Shown one piece after another: positions 50,039 through 59,091 of a stretch of 64,000 bases of DNA. The position numbers were made by a program, and so were the translations under genes. The notes beneath the pieces are model-generated. The model made no database searches. It was not told the origin of the DNA and saw only the letters and a program-made list of their open reading frames with translations. Each line of letters starts with the position of its first letter. Position 1 is the first letter of the stretch. Source of the DNA: Pedobacter sp. N36a (lineage in GTDB: Bacteria; Bacteroidota; Bacteroidia; Sphingobacteriales; Sphingobacteriaceae); contig NZ_JACSZW010000002.1 of NCBI RefSeq assembly GCF_014472395.1, positions 1 through 64,000 of the forward strand, read 5' to 3'.

Positions 50039-52273
50039 ATGATGTTTTTTAGAGCGATATTAGTTTTTCTTTTTATTTCGGCAATGAGTCTTTCTGGTTA
50101 TGCCCAGAGTAAAAAGGCGAAATCTGGGATATTTGTCGATAAGAGTGGAGTGATGCGGTGGGAGAAAGATGGTACCGAAGCCAGTTTTTTCGGCGTCAAT
50201 TATACCGCGCCATTTGCTTACGGTTACCGTTCCATTCAGCGAACCGGTATTTCTGTAGAACAGGCGATCAAAGACGATGTGTACCATTTCTCGCGTCTGG
50301 GATTGGATGCTTTCCGTGTGCATGTATGGGATGTGGAAATCTCCGATAGCCTTGGGAATCTGATCAATAACGAGCACCTCAGATTGTTTGATTTTCTGAT
50401 TGCAGAGCTAAAAAAAAGAAAGATTAAAACCCTCATCACCCCAATCGCTTTCTGGGGAAATGGATATCCTGAAAAGGACGAGGATAGGGGCAGCTTCTCC
50501 AGTAAATATGGAAAGCAAAGGGCATTGGTGGAGGAAGCTGCATTCTTAGCTCAAGAACGTTACCTGAAACAGTTTTTTCAGCATAAAAATCCATACACCG
50601 GGCTAACTTATCAGAATGATCCGGACGTGATTGCAGCTGAGGTCAACAATGAGCCACAGCATAGCGGCGCCAAGGAGTTGACCACACAATATGTGAACCG
50701 CATGGTAAAAGCGATTCGCTCAACAGGCTGGTCTAAACCTATATTTTATAACATCAGCGAGTCTCCGAAATATGCAGATGCGATTGTAAAAGCAAAGGAT
50801 GTACAAGGCTATACTTTCCAGTGGTATCCTACAGGATTGGTGTCCGGGCATACTTTGAAAGGAAATTATCTGCCTCATGTTTCCAGATACCACATTCCTT
50901 TTGATACGATTCCAGCTTTTAAGAAAGGCGCGAAGATCGTCTATGAGTTTGATGCCGGAGATGTGTTGGATTCCTATATGTATCCGGCTATGGCCAAAAG
51001 TTTCAGGGTTGCAGGTTTTCAATGGGCCACCCAATTTGCATACGATCCGATGGCTACAGCGCATGGGAATACGGAATATCAGACCCATTATTTGAACATG
51101 GCTTACACACCTTCAAAAAGCATTAGTTTATTGATCGCTTCTAAGGCTTTCCATACCTTGCCAAGGTCAAAGCCACAAGCCATTGATAGCGTATTTGGGC
51201 CTTTCCGACTAAGCTATGCTGCTTCAAGGACTGAAATGAATACGGATCGGGAGTTTTATTATTCCAACACCACCAGCGCCAAACCTGTTGATCTGAATAA
51301 TCTGCAGCACATCGCTGGAGTTGGTAGTTCTCCTGTGGTCCAGTATACCGGAACAGGGGCTTATTTTGTAGACCGGATTGCTAATGGCGTATGGAGATTA
51401 GAGGTCATGCCCGACGCAGTGTATTTAAGCGATCCTTTTGAACGGACTTCTGCTGATAAAATGGTCACAGGCATCAGCTGGGCAAAACACGATATGAATT
51501 TACAATTGCCGGATCTTGGGGCTGGTTTTGCCATTAAAGGTTTAAATAAGGGCAATGAAACCACCGGAAAATCAGTATTGGGGGAGTTTAAGATCAGTCC
51601 TGGAGTATATCTATTAACACGTGAAAATGTAAGCAGTACTTTAAATGCGGACAGTTACTGGTTAAATATACAATTGGGTGAATTTGTAGCGCCTAAAGAT
51701 ACGGAAAGCCCTGTAATTGAGCTGTTCAATGCCGATAAGGATACTGATCGGATCATGCTTTATAATCCAGATTGGAAACATCGTCCGATCCAGAACGCAG
51801 CAGCAGGAGATCATTTTGTGAGATTCAATATGCCAGAGCTTAAAGAAAGTACGCCTGTACATCAAGATGTCAATATGTCTTTGCATAAAGAGATCCCGAT
51901 GCTGGGATTCCAGGTTTATTATGGCGATCGCATGAAATCAGCAGGTTCCACAAAGCTAGCGAGGGTAGATACCCTGGTGATCAAGGCAAGATCTACCCAG
52001 CCAGGTACTAACAGCATCCAGATTGGCCTGATTGATGTAAACGGTCAGTTTTTCGCTGCCAAATTAGAACTTGGCGCAGATTTCAAAGCGATAAAAGTAC
52101 CTTTGAACACTTTAAAACAGACTGCGCAATTGCTATTGCCTAGACCGTATCCAGGTTTTGGACCGCTCTATGCTCAGCCTTCAAACACTGCAAATTTCGA
52201 TCTGAAGCTGACAGAGAAAGTAGAAGTTACCTTTCAGCAAGGACTGGAAATCTCGACCATTTATTTTAAGTAA
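50039..52273 (+). CDS. Clan GH-A glycoside hydrolase, probable exo-beta-galactosidase
   Basis: A 744-aa exported enzyme (signal peptide about 1-22, SGYAQ). The first 400 residues form a clan GH-A barrel: FFGVNYTAPFAYGYRSIQRTG, then FRVHVWD. The acid/base is predicted as Glu205 in AAEVNNEPQHSG and the nucleophile as Glu303 in KIVYEFDAGDVLD. The remaining 340 residues are beta-rich modules of unknown type. It is not a GH5, GH35 or GH42 by obvious motif. GH147, a beta-galactosidase family that I recall from Bacteroides galactan loci, is the best guess. It sits between GH53 and GH2, so action on galacto-oligosaccharides is likely. Family assignment is tentative. Confidence 0.8.
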   Translation: MMFFRAILVFLFISAMSLSGYAQSKKAKSGIFVDKSGVMRWEKDGTEASFFGVNYTAPFAYGYRSIQRTGISVEQAIKDDVYHFSRLGLDAFRVHVWDVEISDSLGNLINNEHLRLFDFLIAELKKRKIKTLITPIAFWGNGYPEKDEDRGSFSSKYGKQRALVEEAAFLAQERYLKQFFQHKNPYTGLTYQNDPDVIAAEVNNEPQHSGAKELTTQYVNRMVKAIRSTGWSKPIFYNISESPKYADAIVKAKDVQGYTFQWYPTGLVSGHTLKGNYLPHVSRYHIPFDTIPAFKKGAKIVYEFDAGDVLDSYMYPAMAKSFRVAGFQWATQFAYDPMATAHGNTEYQTHYLNMAYTPSKSISLLIASKAFHTLPRSKPQAIDSVFGPFRLSYAASRTEMNTDREFYYSNTTSAKPVDLNNLQHIAGVGSSPVVQYTGTGAYFVDRIANGVWRLEVMPDAVYLSDPFERTSADKMVTGISWAKHDMNLQLPDLGAGFAIKGLNKGNETTGKSVLGEFKISPGVYLLTRENVSSTLNADSYWLNIQLGEFVAPKDTESPVIELFNADKDTDRIMLYNPDWKHRPIQNAAAGDHFVRFNMPELKESTPVHQDVNMSLHKEIPMLGFQVYYGDRMKSAGSTKLARVDTLVIKARSTQPGTNSIQIGLIDVNGQFFAAKLELGADFKAIKVPLNTLKQTAQLLLPRPYPGFGPLYAQPSNTANFDLKLTEKVEVTFQQGLEISTIYFK

Positions 52274-52290
52274 ATCCATGTATTAATTTT

Positions 52291-54747
52291 ATGATCATCC
52301 CCAAAAATAATTTATCCTGGTTGAAGGTGCTGGCCGCATCTTTTTTGCTAACCTTATCTGCTTATGGCCAAAATAGAGTAGAAATTGAATTGACAGACAA
52401 CTGGAAATTTTACCGCGGTAAAAATGACCAGGCCTTTGCAAAAGATTACAACGACAAAAGTTGGAAAACCGTCACAGTTCCTCACGACTGGGCAATTTCA
52501 GGTCCATTCGATAAAGAGATCGACAAACAAACAACGGCCATTACTCAGAATGGAGAAAAGATAGCTACAGAAAAGACGGGGAGGACTGGCGCGCTGCCTT
52601 ATACCGGAGAAGGTTGGTATCGCAATAGCTTCAAAGTTCCCGCCTTATCACAAAAGCAGCGGACTTTGCTGGTATTCGATGGCGCAATGAGCGAACCAAG
52701 AGTATTCCTGAATGGAAAATTGGTAGGGCAATGGAATTATGGCTACAATAGCTTTTATCTGGACGTGACGGATCAGGCTTTGCCGGGTAAAATCAATCAG
52801 CTGGCGGTACATTTGTCGAATCGCCCGAAATCTTCGCGCTGGTATCCTGGAGCTGGTTTATACCGCAATGTGCACCTGATCGTAAAGGACGAAAAAAGCA
52901 TTGAACAGTGGGGTGTTTCTATCACTACTCCAGTGATCACCGAGAAATTTTCAAAAGTAAACATCAAGACCAGGTTAACTGGAGATCACTTACGCATCCA
53001 AACACAAATCATAGATCCAGATGGTAAAGTTGTTGCCTCAGAAAGTACGGAGCAGCAATTTGGAAATGAGTTCGACCAGAATATTGAAGTTGCAACACCG
53101 AAATTATGGAGTCCTGAAAGTCCTTATTTGTATACCGCTGTTTCTAAAATATACCAGGGTGATGTGCTAAAAGACGAAGTGAAGACCCGTTTTGGCATTC
53201 GGGAGATCCGTTACGAAGCCAATAAAGGGTTTAGCTTGAATGGCCAGGTACGTAAATTTAAAGGCGTTTGTCTGCACCATGATCTCGGCCCTTTAGGTGC
53301 CGCAATTAATACAGCAGCGCTCCGCAGACAGCTGACCATACTGAAAGACCTGGGCTGCGATGCGATCAGGAGTTCTCACAATATGCCTTCACCGGAACAG
53401 CTGGAACTCTGCGACGAGATGGGCTTTATGTTCCTCGCAGAAAGTTTTGACGAATGGGCAAAGCCGAAAGTTGAAAATGGCTACCACCTTTATTTTGATA
53501 CTGATGCGGAGAAAGATGTAGTAAACCTGGTGAGGGCCAACCGGAACCATCCGAGTATTGTGATGTGGAGTTCTGGTAATGAAGTTCCTGATCAATGGGG
53601 CGCAGAAGGGGTGAAACGGGCCAAATGGCTGCAGGATATTTTTCACAGGGAAGACCCAACAAGGCCAGTTACCGTAGGCATGGATCAGGTGAAGGCCACC
53701 ATGGAATCTGGATTTGGCGCGCTATTGGATGTTCCGGGTTTAAATTACAGGGTTCATCTGTATGAAGACGCCTATAAGGCTTTTCCACAAGGCTTTATTT
53801 TAGGTTCAGAAACAGCGTCCACGGTGAGTTCAAGGGGGATTTATAAGTTTCCGGTGGTGATGGCCAAAGACAAACAATACCCGGACTTGCAAAGTTCGTC
53901 CTATGATATGGAATGCTGTTCCTGGTCTAACCTTCCTGATGATGATTTTGTGTTACAGGATGATAAAGCCTGGGTAATTGGTGAATTTGTTTGGACAGGT
54001 TTTGATTACCTGGGAGAACCCACACCTTATGATGAGCACTGGCCATCAAGAAGTTCTTATTTTGGGATCAGCGACCTTGCCGGTTTACCAAAAGATCGCT
54101 TTTATTTGTACAGAAGTCGATGGAATAAGGAAAAGCCTACCCTGCATCTATTGCCGCATTGGAATTGGGAAGGCAGGGAAGGAGAGACTACACCGGTATT
54201 TGTGTACACCAGTTACGATAGCGCAGAGCTGTTCCTGAATGGCAAAAGTCTAGGGATCAGGAAAAAGAATAAAGCTACTCCTCAGGATCGTTATAGATTA
54301 ATGTGGAATGACGTAAAATATGCGCCAGGAACGTTAAAAGTGGTGGCTTTTGATGCCGCTGGTCAGGCTGTTGCGGAAGAAAAAGTGGTGACGGCGGGGA
54401 AACCGGATAGGATCGTTCTGGAAGCAGACAGGAGCCAAATTACTGCTGATGGAAAGGATATTTCCTATGTTACGGTATCTGTGCTGGATAAAGATGGCAA
54501 CCCTTGTCCGACGGCAACATTACAGCTTAAATTTAAGGTGACTGGCGAAGGTGTATTCAAAGCAGCATGTAATGGTGATGCGACTTCTCTGGAAAGCTTT
54601 GAATTGCCAACCATGAAGCTTTTCAGCGGGAAACTGGTAGTACTGGTACAGTCGAGCAAAAAGGCAGGATCGATAGCACTGAACGTAACTGGCAGCGCTG
54701 TGAAAGCGGGGGAGATTACGTTGCAATCCAGCCTGCCTGAAGGTTAG
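52291..54747 (+). CDS. GH2 beta-galactosidase
   Basis: An 818-aa periplasmic enzyme (signal peptide about 1-27, SAYGQ) that removes terminal beta-galactose. The GH2 layout is clear: sugar-binding sandwich (about 35-200; VTVPHDWAISGPF, WYPGAGLYRNVHL), Ig-like middle domain (about 205-305), and TIM barrel (about 310-600; GVCLHHDLGPLGAA, AIRSSHNMPSPEQLELCDEMGF). The acid/base is Glu431 (MWSSGNEVPDQWG) and the nucleophile is probably Glu507 (FILGSETAS). The C-terminus carries a DUF4982-like domain (about 625-690) and an Ig-like domain (about 712-815). It completes galactan breakdown. The stop overlaps the convergent receiver gene by 4 bp. Confidence 0.94.
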   Translation: MIIPKNNLSWLKVLAASFLLTLSAYGQNRVEIELTDNWKFYRGKNDQAFAKDYNDKSWKTVTVPHDWAISGPFDKEIDKQTTAITQNGEKIATEKTGRTGALPYTGEGWYRNSFKVPALSQKQRTLLVFDGAMSEPRVFLNGKLVGQWNYGYNSFYLDVTDQALPGKINQLAVHLSNRPKSSRWYPGAGLYRNVHLIVKDEKSIEQWGVSITTPVITEKFSKVNIKTRLTGDHLRIQTQIIDPDGKVVASESTEQQFGNEFDQNIEVATPKLWSPESPYLYTAVSKIYQGDVLKDEVKTRFGIREIRYEANKGFSLNGQVRKFKGVCLHHDLGPLGAAINTAALRRQLTILKDLGCDAIRSSHNMPSPEQLELCDEMGFMFLAESFDEWAKPKVENGYHLYFDTDAEKDVVNLVRANRNHPSIVMWSSGNEVPDQWGAEGVKRAKWLQDIFHREDPTRPVTVGMDQVKATMESGFGALLDVPGLNYRVHLYEDAYKAFPQGFILGSETASTVSSRGIYKFPVVMAKDKQYPDLQSSSYDMECCSWSNLPDDDFVLQDDKAWVIGEFVWTGFDYLGEPTPYDEHWPSRSSYFGISDLAGLPKDRFYLYRSRWNKEKPTLHLLPHWNWEGREGETTPVFVYTSYDSAELFLNGKSLGIRKKNKATPQDRYRLMWNDVKYAPGTLKVVAFDAAGQAVAEEKVVTAGKPDRIVLEADRSQITADGKDISYVTVSVLDKDGNPCPTATLQLKFKVTGEGVFKAACNGDATSLESFELPTMKLFSGKLVVLVQSSKKAGSIALNVTGSAVKAGEITLQSSLPEG

Positions 54748-55145
54748 TCTAGGTATACTGCTGGCAAATGGTGTTTGATTTTAGCGATTAAATTCGATAA
54801 GTCAAAAGGCTTAGGAATGAATTCGTCGGCATTGCAGGCCTGACTAGCAGTAATGTCTGCATTGGCCGACATGATCAATACCGGAAGCTGTTTTGAGCGT
54901 AAATCTTTTTTGATTTGATCACAAAGCGCTATTCCATTTCCGTCGGGCAGCATCACGTCCAGCAAGAAAATATCAGGTAATGCAAGTTTGAAAGCGCTCT
55001 TAAATTCTGCTGCGGTACTCAGAAGCTTCACTTGAAATCCTTCTTCTGTAAGTACATACTCAAGGATAAAACCGATGTCCTGATTGTCCTCCACTACGTA
55101 AATCTCTGGCTTATGATGCGCTGATGTACTGCTGTTTAAATTCAT
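54744..55145 (-). CDS. Single-domain receiver protein
   Basis: A 133-aa response regulator with only a receiver domain. It has the acidic pocket (EIYVVEDNQDIGF), the phosphoacceptor Asp in IFLLDVMLPDGNG, and the conserved Lys in FIPKPFDLSNL. No output domain is present. It may pass phosphoryl groups in a relay or serve a nearby kinase, such as the PAS kinase at 56812, but no kinase is adjacent in the same operon. It overlaps the end of the GH2 gene by 4 bp on the opposite strand. Confidence 0.88.
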   Translation of the reverse strand: MNLNSSTSAHHKPEIYVVEDNQDIGFILEYVLTEEGFQVKLLSTAAEFKSAFKLALPDIFLLDVMLPDGNGIALCDQIKKDLRSKQLPVLIMSANADITASQACNADEFIPKPFDLSNLIAKIKHHLPAVYLD

Positions 55146-55198
55146 TTTTCATGTATTTATATACGAATAACCATTGAGATCGCAATTTGTTTAAAAGC

Positions 55199-55223
55199 AA
55201 GGCTCAGCTTAACTGAGCCTTGT
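55199..55223 (-). terminator. Terminator after brnQ, possibly bidirectional
   Basis: CAAGGCTCAG (55199-55208) is perfectly complementary to CTGAGCCTTG (55214-55223), with a 5-nt loop. On the minus strand it is followed by CTTTTA, on the plus strand by TCTTTTGTTTT. It lies 70 bp after the brnQ stop and upstream of the receiver gene. Confidence 0.8.
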
Positions 55224-55292
55224 CTTTTGTTTTATTTTGAAACAGCCTGCTCATTGATAATGCTTTATGAGCGGCAATACTTTATACGAGAA

Positions 55293-56594
55293 TTACTCCA
55301 GGTCTTGTTCCTTTCCTGAGCCAGCGATTGCCCAGGTTGCAAAGAAGCAAATCGCAGAAGGGATCACCCAACCTAATTCATATGGAAAAAGTGGAATGTA
55401 ATTTAATACTTCAAGCGTACTTTCGCTAAGTAGCGAGAAGTGTTTGAGTAAATAAAGAATGGCAATGGTCGTTGAAGCCAGTAAAGCATAAATATATGGC
55501 TTTCGGTTTTTGACGATCGAGCCAAAGAAAACTGAATAAAGCACCAGTGTGATCGTAATGGGATAAACGAAACTTAAAATCGGATACGCGAAACTAATGA
55601 TGTTATCCACTCCGGTAATCGAAAGTAGACAGGAGGCTGCACAGCAAACGGTCACCAACAGTTTATAACTTAATTTCCCTTTGCTAAGCGAAGAAAAGAA
55701 GGTCCCAAAAGCGGCAACCAGTGCAATTGAAGTCGTCAAACAGGCAAGCGCAATGGAGATGGCAATCGCGATGTTTGCATACGGCCCCAAAATGGAATGG
55801 GAGATTCGCAGTAAGAGCTCAGAACGCTTGATGGAAGTATCTGCGATTCCGGAAGTAGCGCCAAGGTAAATCAGTCCACCGTAAACAATAAATAGGAATG
55901 CGGATGAAAGTGCGCCAGCGGTAATCACCACCTGCATTTTTGAACGGGCGTTTTCATATCCTTTTGCTTTAGATGCGGTAATAATAATCCCGGCGAAGAT
56001 CACGGAAGCCAAAACATCTAAGGTTTGATAACCTTCAATAAAACCTAATCTGAACGATTGACCACTGCTTAGTGCGGATTCAGTATAGCTGTCCGTAGGT
56101 GAAAATATACCTGTCAGTATCAATACAATGAGTAAAATTAAGAGTAAAGGGGTCAGTATATTACCGATAATATCTATGACCCGAGAAGGTCGGATGGTTA
56201 AAAGCCAGGTCACCACAAAAAAGAGAATGGAAGTCACGATTGGACTAGATGCTGGAAATGAGGGTAAAACACCCACTTCATAAGTCGTAGCTGCGGTGCG
56301 TGGAATGGCAATCAGCGGGCCGATGCAGAGCATGATCACAGTTCCTAAAATGGGCGATAAGAGTGGATGAATCTTAGCTGCCAGGTCTTCGAATTTATCT
56401 CCTGCATTAACTACGGAAAGGATTCCGAGGAAGGGTAATAAAATACCCGTCAGTCCGAATGCCAGGATGGTGACCCAAACATGGTCTCCTATCTGTATGC
56501 CAATATAGGGAGGGAGTAATAAATTGCCTGCTCCGAAGAACATGGCGAAAAGGGCAAAGCCTATGGTGAGGATGTCTCTTGTCTTCTTATTCAA
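55293..56594 (-). CDS. brnQ: BrnQ branched-chain amino acid cation symporter
   Basis: A 433-aa LIVCS-family inner-membrane transporter for leucine, isoleucine and valine with Na+ or H+. About twelve membrane helices. The family opening is plain (IGFALFAMFFGAGNLLLPPYIGIQIG), as are PRTAATTYEVGVLP in the middle and SLGYQTLDVLASVIF-like FIEGYQTLDVLASVIFAGIII. It is a single-gene unit with a good terminator. Nothing in the sequence ties it to the galactan locus. Confidence 0.93.
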   Translation of the reverse strand: MNKKTRDILTIGFALFAMFFGAGNLLLPPYIGIQIGDHVWVTILAFGLTGILLPFLGILSVVNAGDKFEDLAAKIHPLLSPILGTVIMLCIGPLIAIPRTAATTYEVGVLPSFPASSPIVTSILFFVVTWLLTIRPSRVIDIIGNILTPLLLILLIVLILTGIFSPTDSYTESALSSGQSFRLGFIEGYQTLDVLASVIFAGIIITASKAKGYENARSKMQVVITAGALSSAFLFIVYGGLIYLGATSGIADTSIKRSELLLRISHSILGPYANIAIAISIALACLTTSIALVAAFGTFFSSLSKGKLSYKLLVTVCCAASCLLSITGVDNIISFAYPILSFVYPITITLVLYSVFFGSIVKNRKPYIYALLASTTIAILYLLKHFSLLSESTLEVLNYIPLFPYELGWVIPSAICFFATWAIAGSGKEQDLE

Positions 56595-56811
56595 TTGTGG
56601 TTTCTATTGGATGGGTTGATCTAAAAAGCGTGTAATGTAGCTAATTTTTTATTGTAATTCAATCCCATGATCTGTGGATTCCTTCTGAACTCTTCAGCTG
56701 TTTCAGCCTCATGCTAGCTGTCAAAGGCGAACAGAAATATTTACGTACTAAAAGCTGTATTTATTCGAAAGGATAATAGGAGAACGGCAGAAGGATAGCA
56801 GAATGAAATGC

Positions 56812-58209
56812 TTAAACAACATCATTGATCAGGTTTAATGGAATCTTAACTTCAATAATTGATCCTTGTCCTGGCATGGAGGATAGTTGGAAGGTTCCAT
56901 TTAAAAGTGCGGTTTTTACACGGATTGAGGACAAGCCAATCCCAGAATCCTGTACTTTTTCAATTGGAAATCCCCGACCGTTATCTTTTACTCTCATGAC
57001 CATAAGATCATTTTCAATCACCACATCTACAGATAATAGCGTTGCCTCTGCATGTTTAATTACATTGAACACCAATTCCTGAACGATTCGGAACACTGCA
57101 ATTTCCATAAACTTATCCAAATTGATCTCCTCCAATTCCACATGGCATTTATAAGTAATCTCCTCGTTCATCTGGTTGCATAGGTCAGATAAAGCCTCTT
57201 TTAAGCCAAATTCGGCCAGCACTGTTGGCATCAGCTCGTGTGAAAGCGTTCTACAGGCCTTTATCGCCTCATTGAGCAAATCGCAGGTATAGTTTTTGGC
57301 AGTATTGAATTCTTCAGGAGTATCGGTTGCCGTGTTAAAGCCTAAATAATTTATGGACAGTTTAACCGCGTATAGTAATTGCCCTAATCCGTTATGAAGA
57401 CTTTCTGAAACCCGGCGTCGTTCTTCTTCCTGGGCATTTAAAGTGACCCGGACAATCTCCTGTTGCTGGCATATTTCCATATAACGGATTTTGCGTTCCG
57501 CTTCCTTGATGGCAGTCAGGTCTTTCGCCGTTCCAAACCATTCTATAATTTCACCTTGTTTATTCAAAATAGGGATGGCGCGCGAACATGTCCATCCAAT
57601 ACTGCCGTCAGCAGCTAAAACTTCATGTTCGAGCTCAAAAATAGCCTTATTGTCGATGGCTTCTTTTATCGCCAGTAAAACCCTGGGCTGTTCTTTTTCA
57701 GGTATATATTGCTGGATCCAGTCGCTGGTCACTTCTTCGGTATCAGCCAGAAATTCTTTGCCTTTAAGCTGATACAGCTGAGCCCAGTCTGCGCTCATCT
57801 CATAGACCATATCTGAACTCGCGCTAACGAAAACCCGAAATCGTTCTTCCGATTTTTTTAATGCAACACTCCTAGAATCTAGTTCTTCTGTTAAAATAGA
57901 AGGATTAAACACGAGAATAATGCCATCTTCTTCAGGGCTTGCGGTTAGTTTGATCCATTCAGACCCTAGGTCTGAAAAAAACTCATAAGTAATAGGTTGT
58001 TGTTCAGCGCTAGTCTTTTCCAATGCCTGAAACATTGGGCTGGATTTCCAGGCTGGGAACACTTCCCAGAAATTGAATCCCAATAATTCAGTTCTTTTTT
58101 TTGCACAAAGTGTTTCGGTATGAAAGTTGACATAATCAATGCAGCCCTGCTCATCAAGATGGAAACAGGCCACAGGAATAAGGTCTAAAATTTTTGATGA
58201 TAATGTCAT
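56812..58209 (-). CDS. PAS-domain histidine kinase of the NarX/LytS-like HisKA_3 type
   Basis: A 465-aa soluble kinase. Two PAS regions: about 8-110 (DLIPVACFHLDEQGCIDYVN) and about 125-240 (FRVFVSASSDMVYEMSADW, then a PAC segment IPILNKQGEIIEWFGTAKDL). A HisKA_3 helix follows with the phosphoacceptor His (EEERRRVSESLHNGLGQLL, about 265-283), and an ATPase domain (VFNVIKHAEATLLSV, MRVKDNGRGFP, GIGLSSI). HisKA_3 kinases usually act on NarL/LuxR-type regulators; none is next to it. No membrane helix is present. Input and output remain unknown. Confidence 0.9.
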   Translation of the reverse strand: MTLSSKILDLIPVACFHLDEQGCIDYVNFHTETLCAKKRTELLGFNFWEVFPAWKSSPMFQALEKTSAEQQPITYEFFSDLGSEWIKLTASPEEDGIILVFNPSILTEELDSRSVALKKSEERFRVFVSASSDMVYEMSADWAQLYQLKGKEFLADTEEVTSDWIQQYIPEKEQPRVLLAIKEAIDNKAIFELEHEVLAADGSIGWTCSRAIPILNKQGEIIEWFGTAKDLTAIKEAERKIRYMEICQQQEIVRVTLNAQEEERRRVSESLHNGLGQLLYAVKLSINYLGFNTATDTPEEFNTAKNYTCDLLNEAIKACRTLSHELMPTVLAEFGLKEALSDLCNQMNEEITYKCHVELEEINLDKFMEIAVFRIVQELVFNVIKHAEATLLSVDVVIENDLMVMRVKDNGRGFPIEKVQDSGIGLSSIRVKTALLNGTFQLSSMPGQGSIIEVKIPLNLINDVV

Positions 58210-58436
58210 TTATTGGGAACTTTTTTTATAAATATGACGTATTTTCTTGTAGCCTAAATGTTCCGGTCTTAAAAAGATAGAAAAAAATACAGCCTTTAGC
58301 TCAATGCGTCAGTGTTTTTAGAATAACAAGCGATAGCCTACATCTGTTCTATAGGAAGTTTTATGAGCCTTATAAATTGGATTGTTTTATGCGGCATCCA
58401 AAAGAATTTCATAAGTTTAGGGCTTAAAAAAAAGCA

Positions 58437-59027
58437 TTGTCACTAAATTCTATTCCTAATGATGTCTTTTTACTCCGCAGAGTAGCTGCCGGAGATGAAG
58501 ATGCTTTCTCGAAGTTGTTTGATGATTACCAGCAGCAGGTTTCGGGATTTGTATTTTCTATTATAGGCGATAAGGAACTGACTCAGGAGATTGTACAGGA
58601 TATTTTTATCAAGGTGTGGCAGAAGAAGGAGGAGCTGTTAGAAATACAGAAATTTGATGCCTACCTGTTTGTTTTGAGTAAAAACTACACTTTAAACTGC
58701 ATTAGAAAGATACAGCGAGAGCAGCAAAAAGCAACGGAATACAATACACTATTTCCAAATACTGGAGAGGAGCAAAGCGAGATTGATAAAGAGGATTACC
58801 TTCAGGTGATTGAAAAAGCCACTGTTCAACTGCCTCCACAACAGCAGCGGGTATTCCGACTTCGAATGGAAGGACTTAAAAACCATGAAATCGCGGCTCA
58901 GTTGATGATCAGTCCAGATTCCGTGAAAAAGTACCAGCAGCTGGCTTTAAAAAGTGTGACTACTTTTGTCAAAATGCATCTTTCTTATCTCACACTTTGG
59001 ATGATGATGGGTTTTATGCAAAAATAA
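58437..59027 (+). CDS. ECF RNA polymerase sigma-70 factor
   Basis: A 196-aa ECF sigma factor of the Bacteroidota FecI-like type: region 2 (about 10-80; DEDAFSKLFDDYQQQVSGF, ELTQEIVQDIFIKVWQKKE) and region 4 (about 125-180; LPPQQQRVFRLRMEGLKNHEIAAQLMISPDSVKKY). The only usable start is a TTG at 58437; an in-frame TAA lies 12 bp upstream and there is no ATG before residue 140. It is followed 64 bp later by the anti-sigma factor and then by an STN-containing SusC, the normal sigma/anti-sigma/transporter triad, in which glycan binding by the transporter releases the sigma factor. Confidence 0.9.
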   Translation: MSLNSIPNDVFLLRRVAAGDEDAFSKLFDDYQQQVSGFVFSIIGDKELTQEIVQDIFIKVWQKKEELLEIQKFDAYLFVLSKNYTLNCIRKIQREQQKATEYNTLFPNTGEEQSEIDKEDYLQVIEKATVQLPPQQQRVFRLRMEGLKNHEIAAQLMISPDSVKKYQQLALKSVTTFVKMHLSYLTLWMMMGFMQK

Positions 59028-59091
59028 TTTTCTGCGCTGACATCCACTTTTCTATAATTTCGGTGTCTTTATGTTTAGACAGGGACAAATA

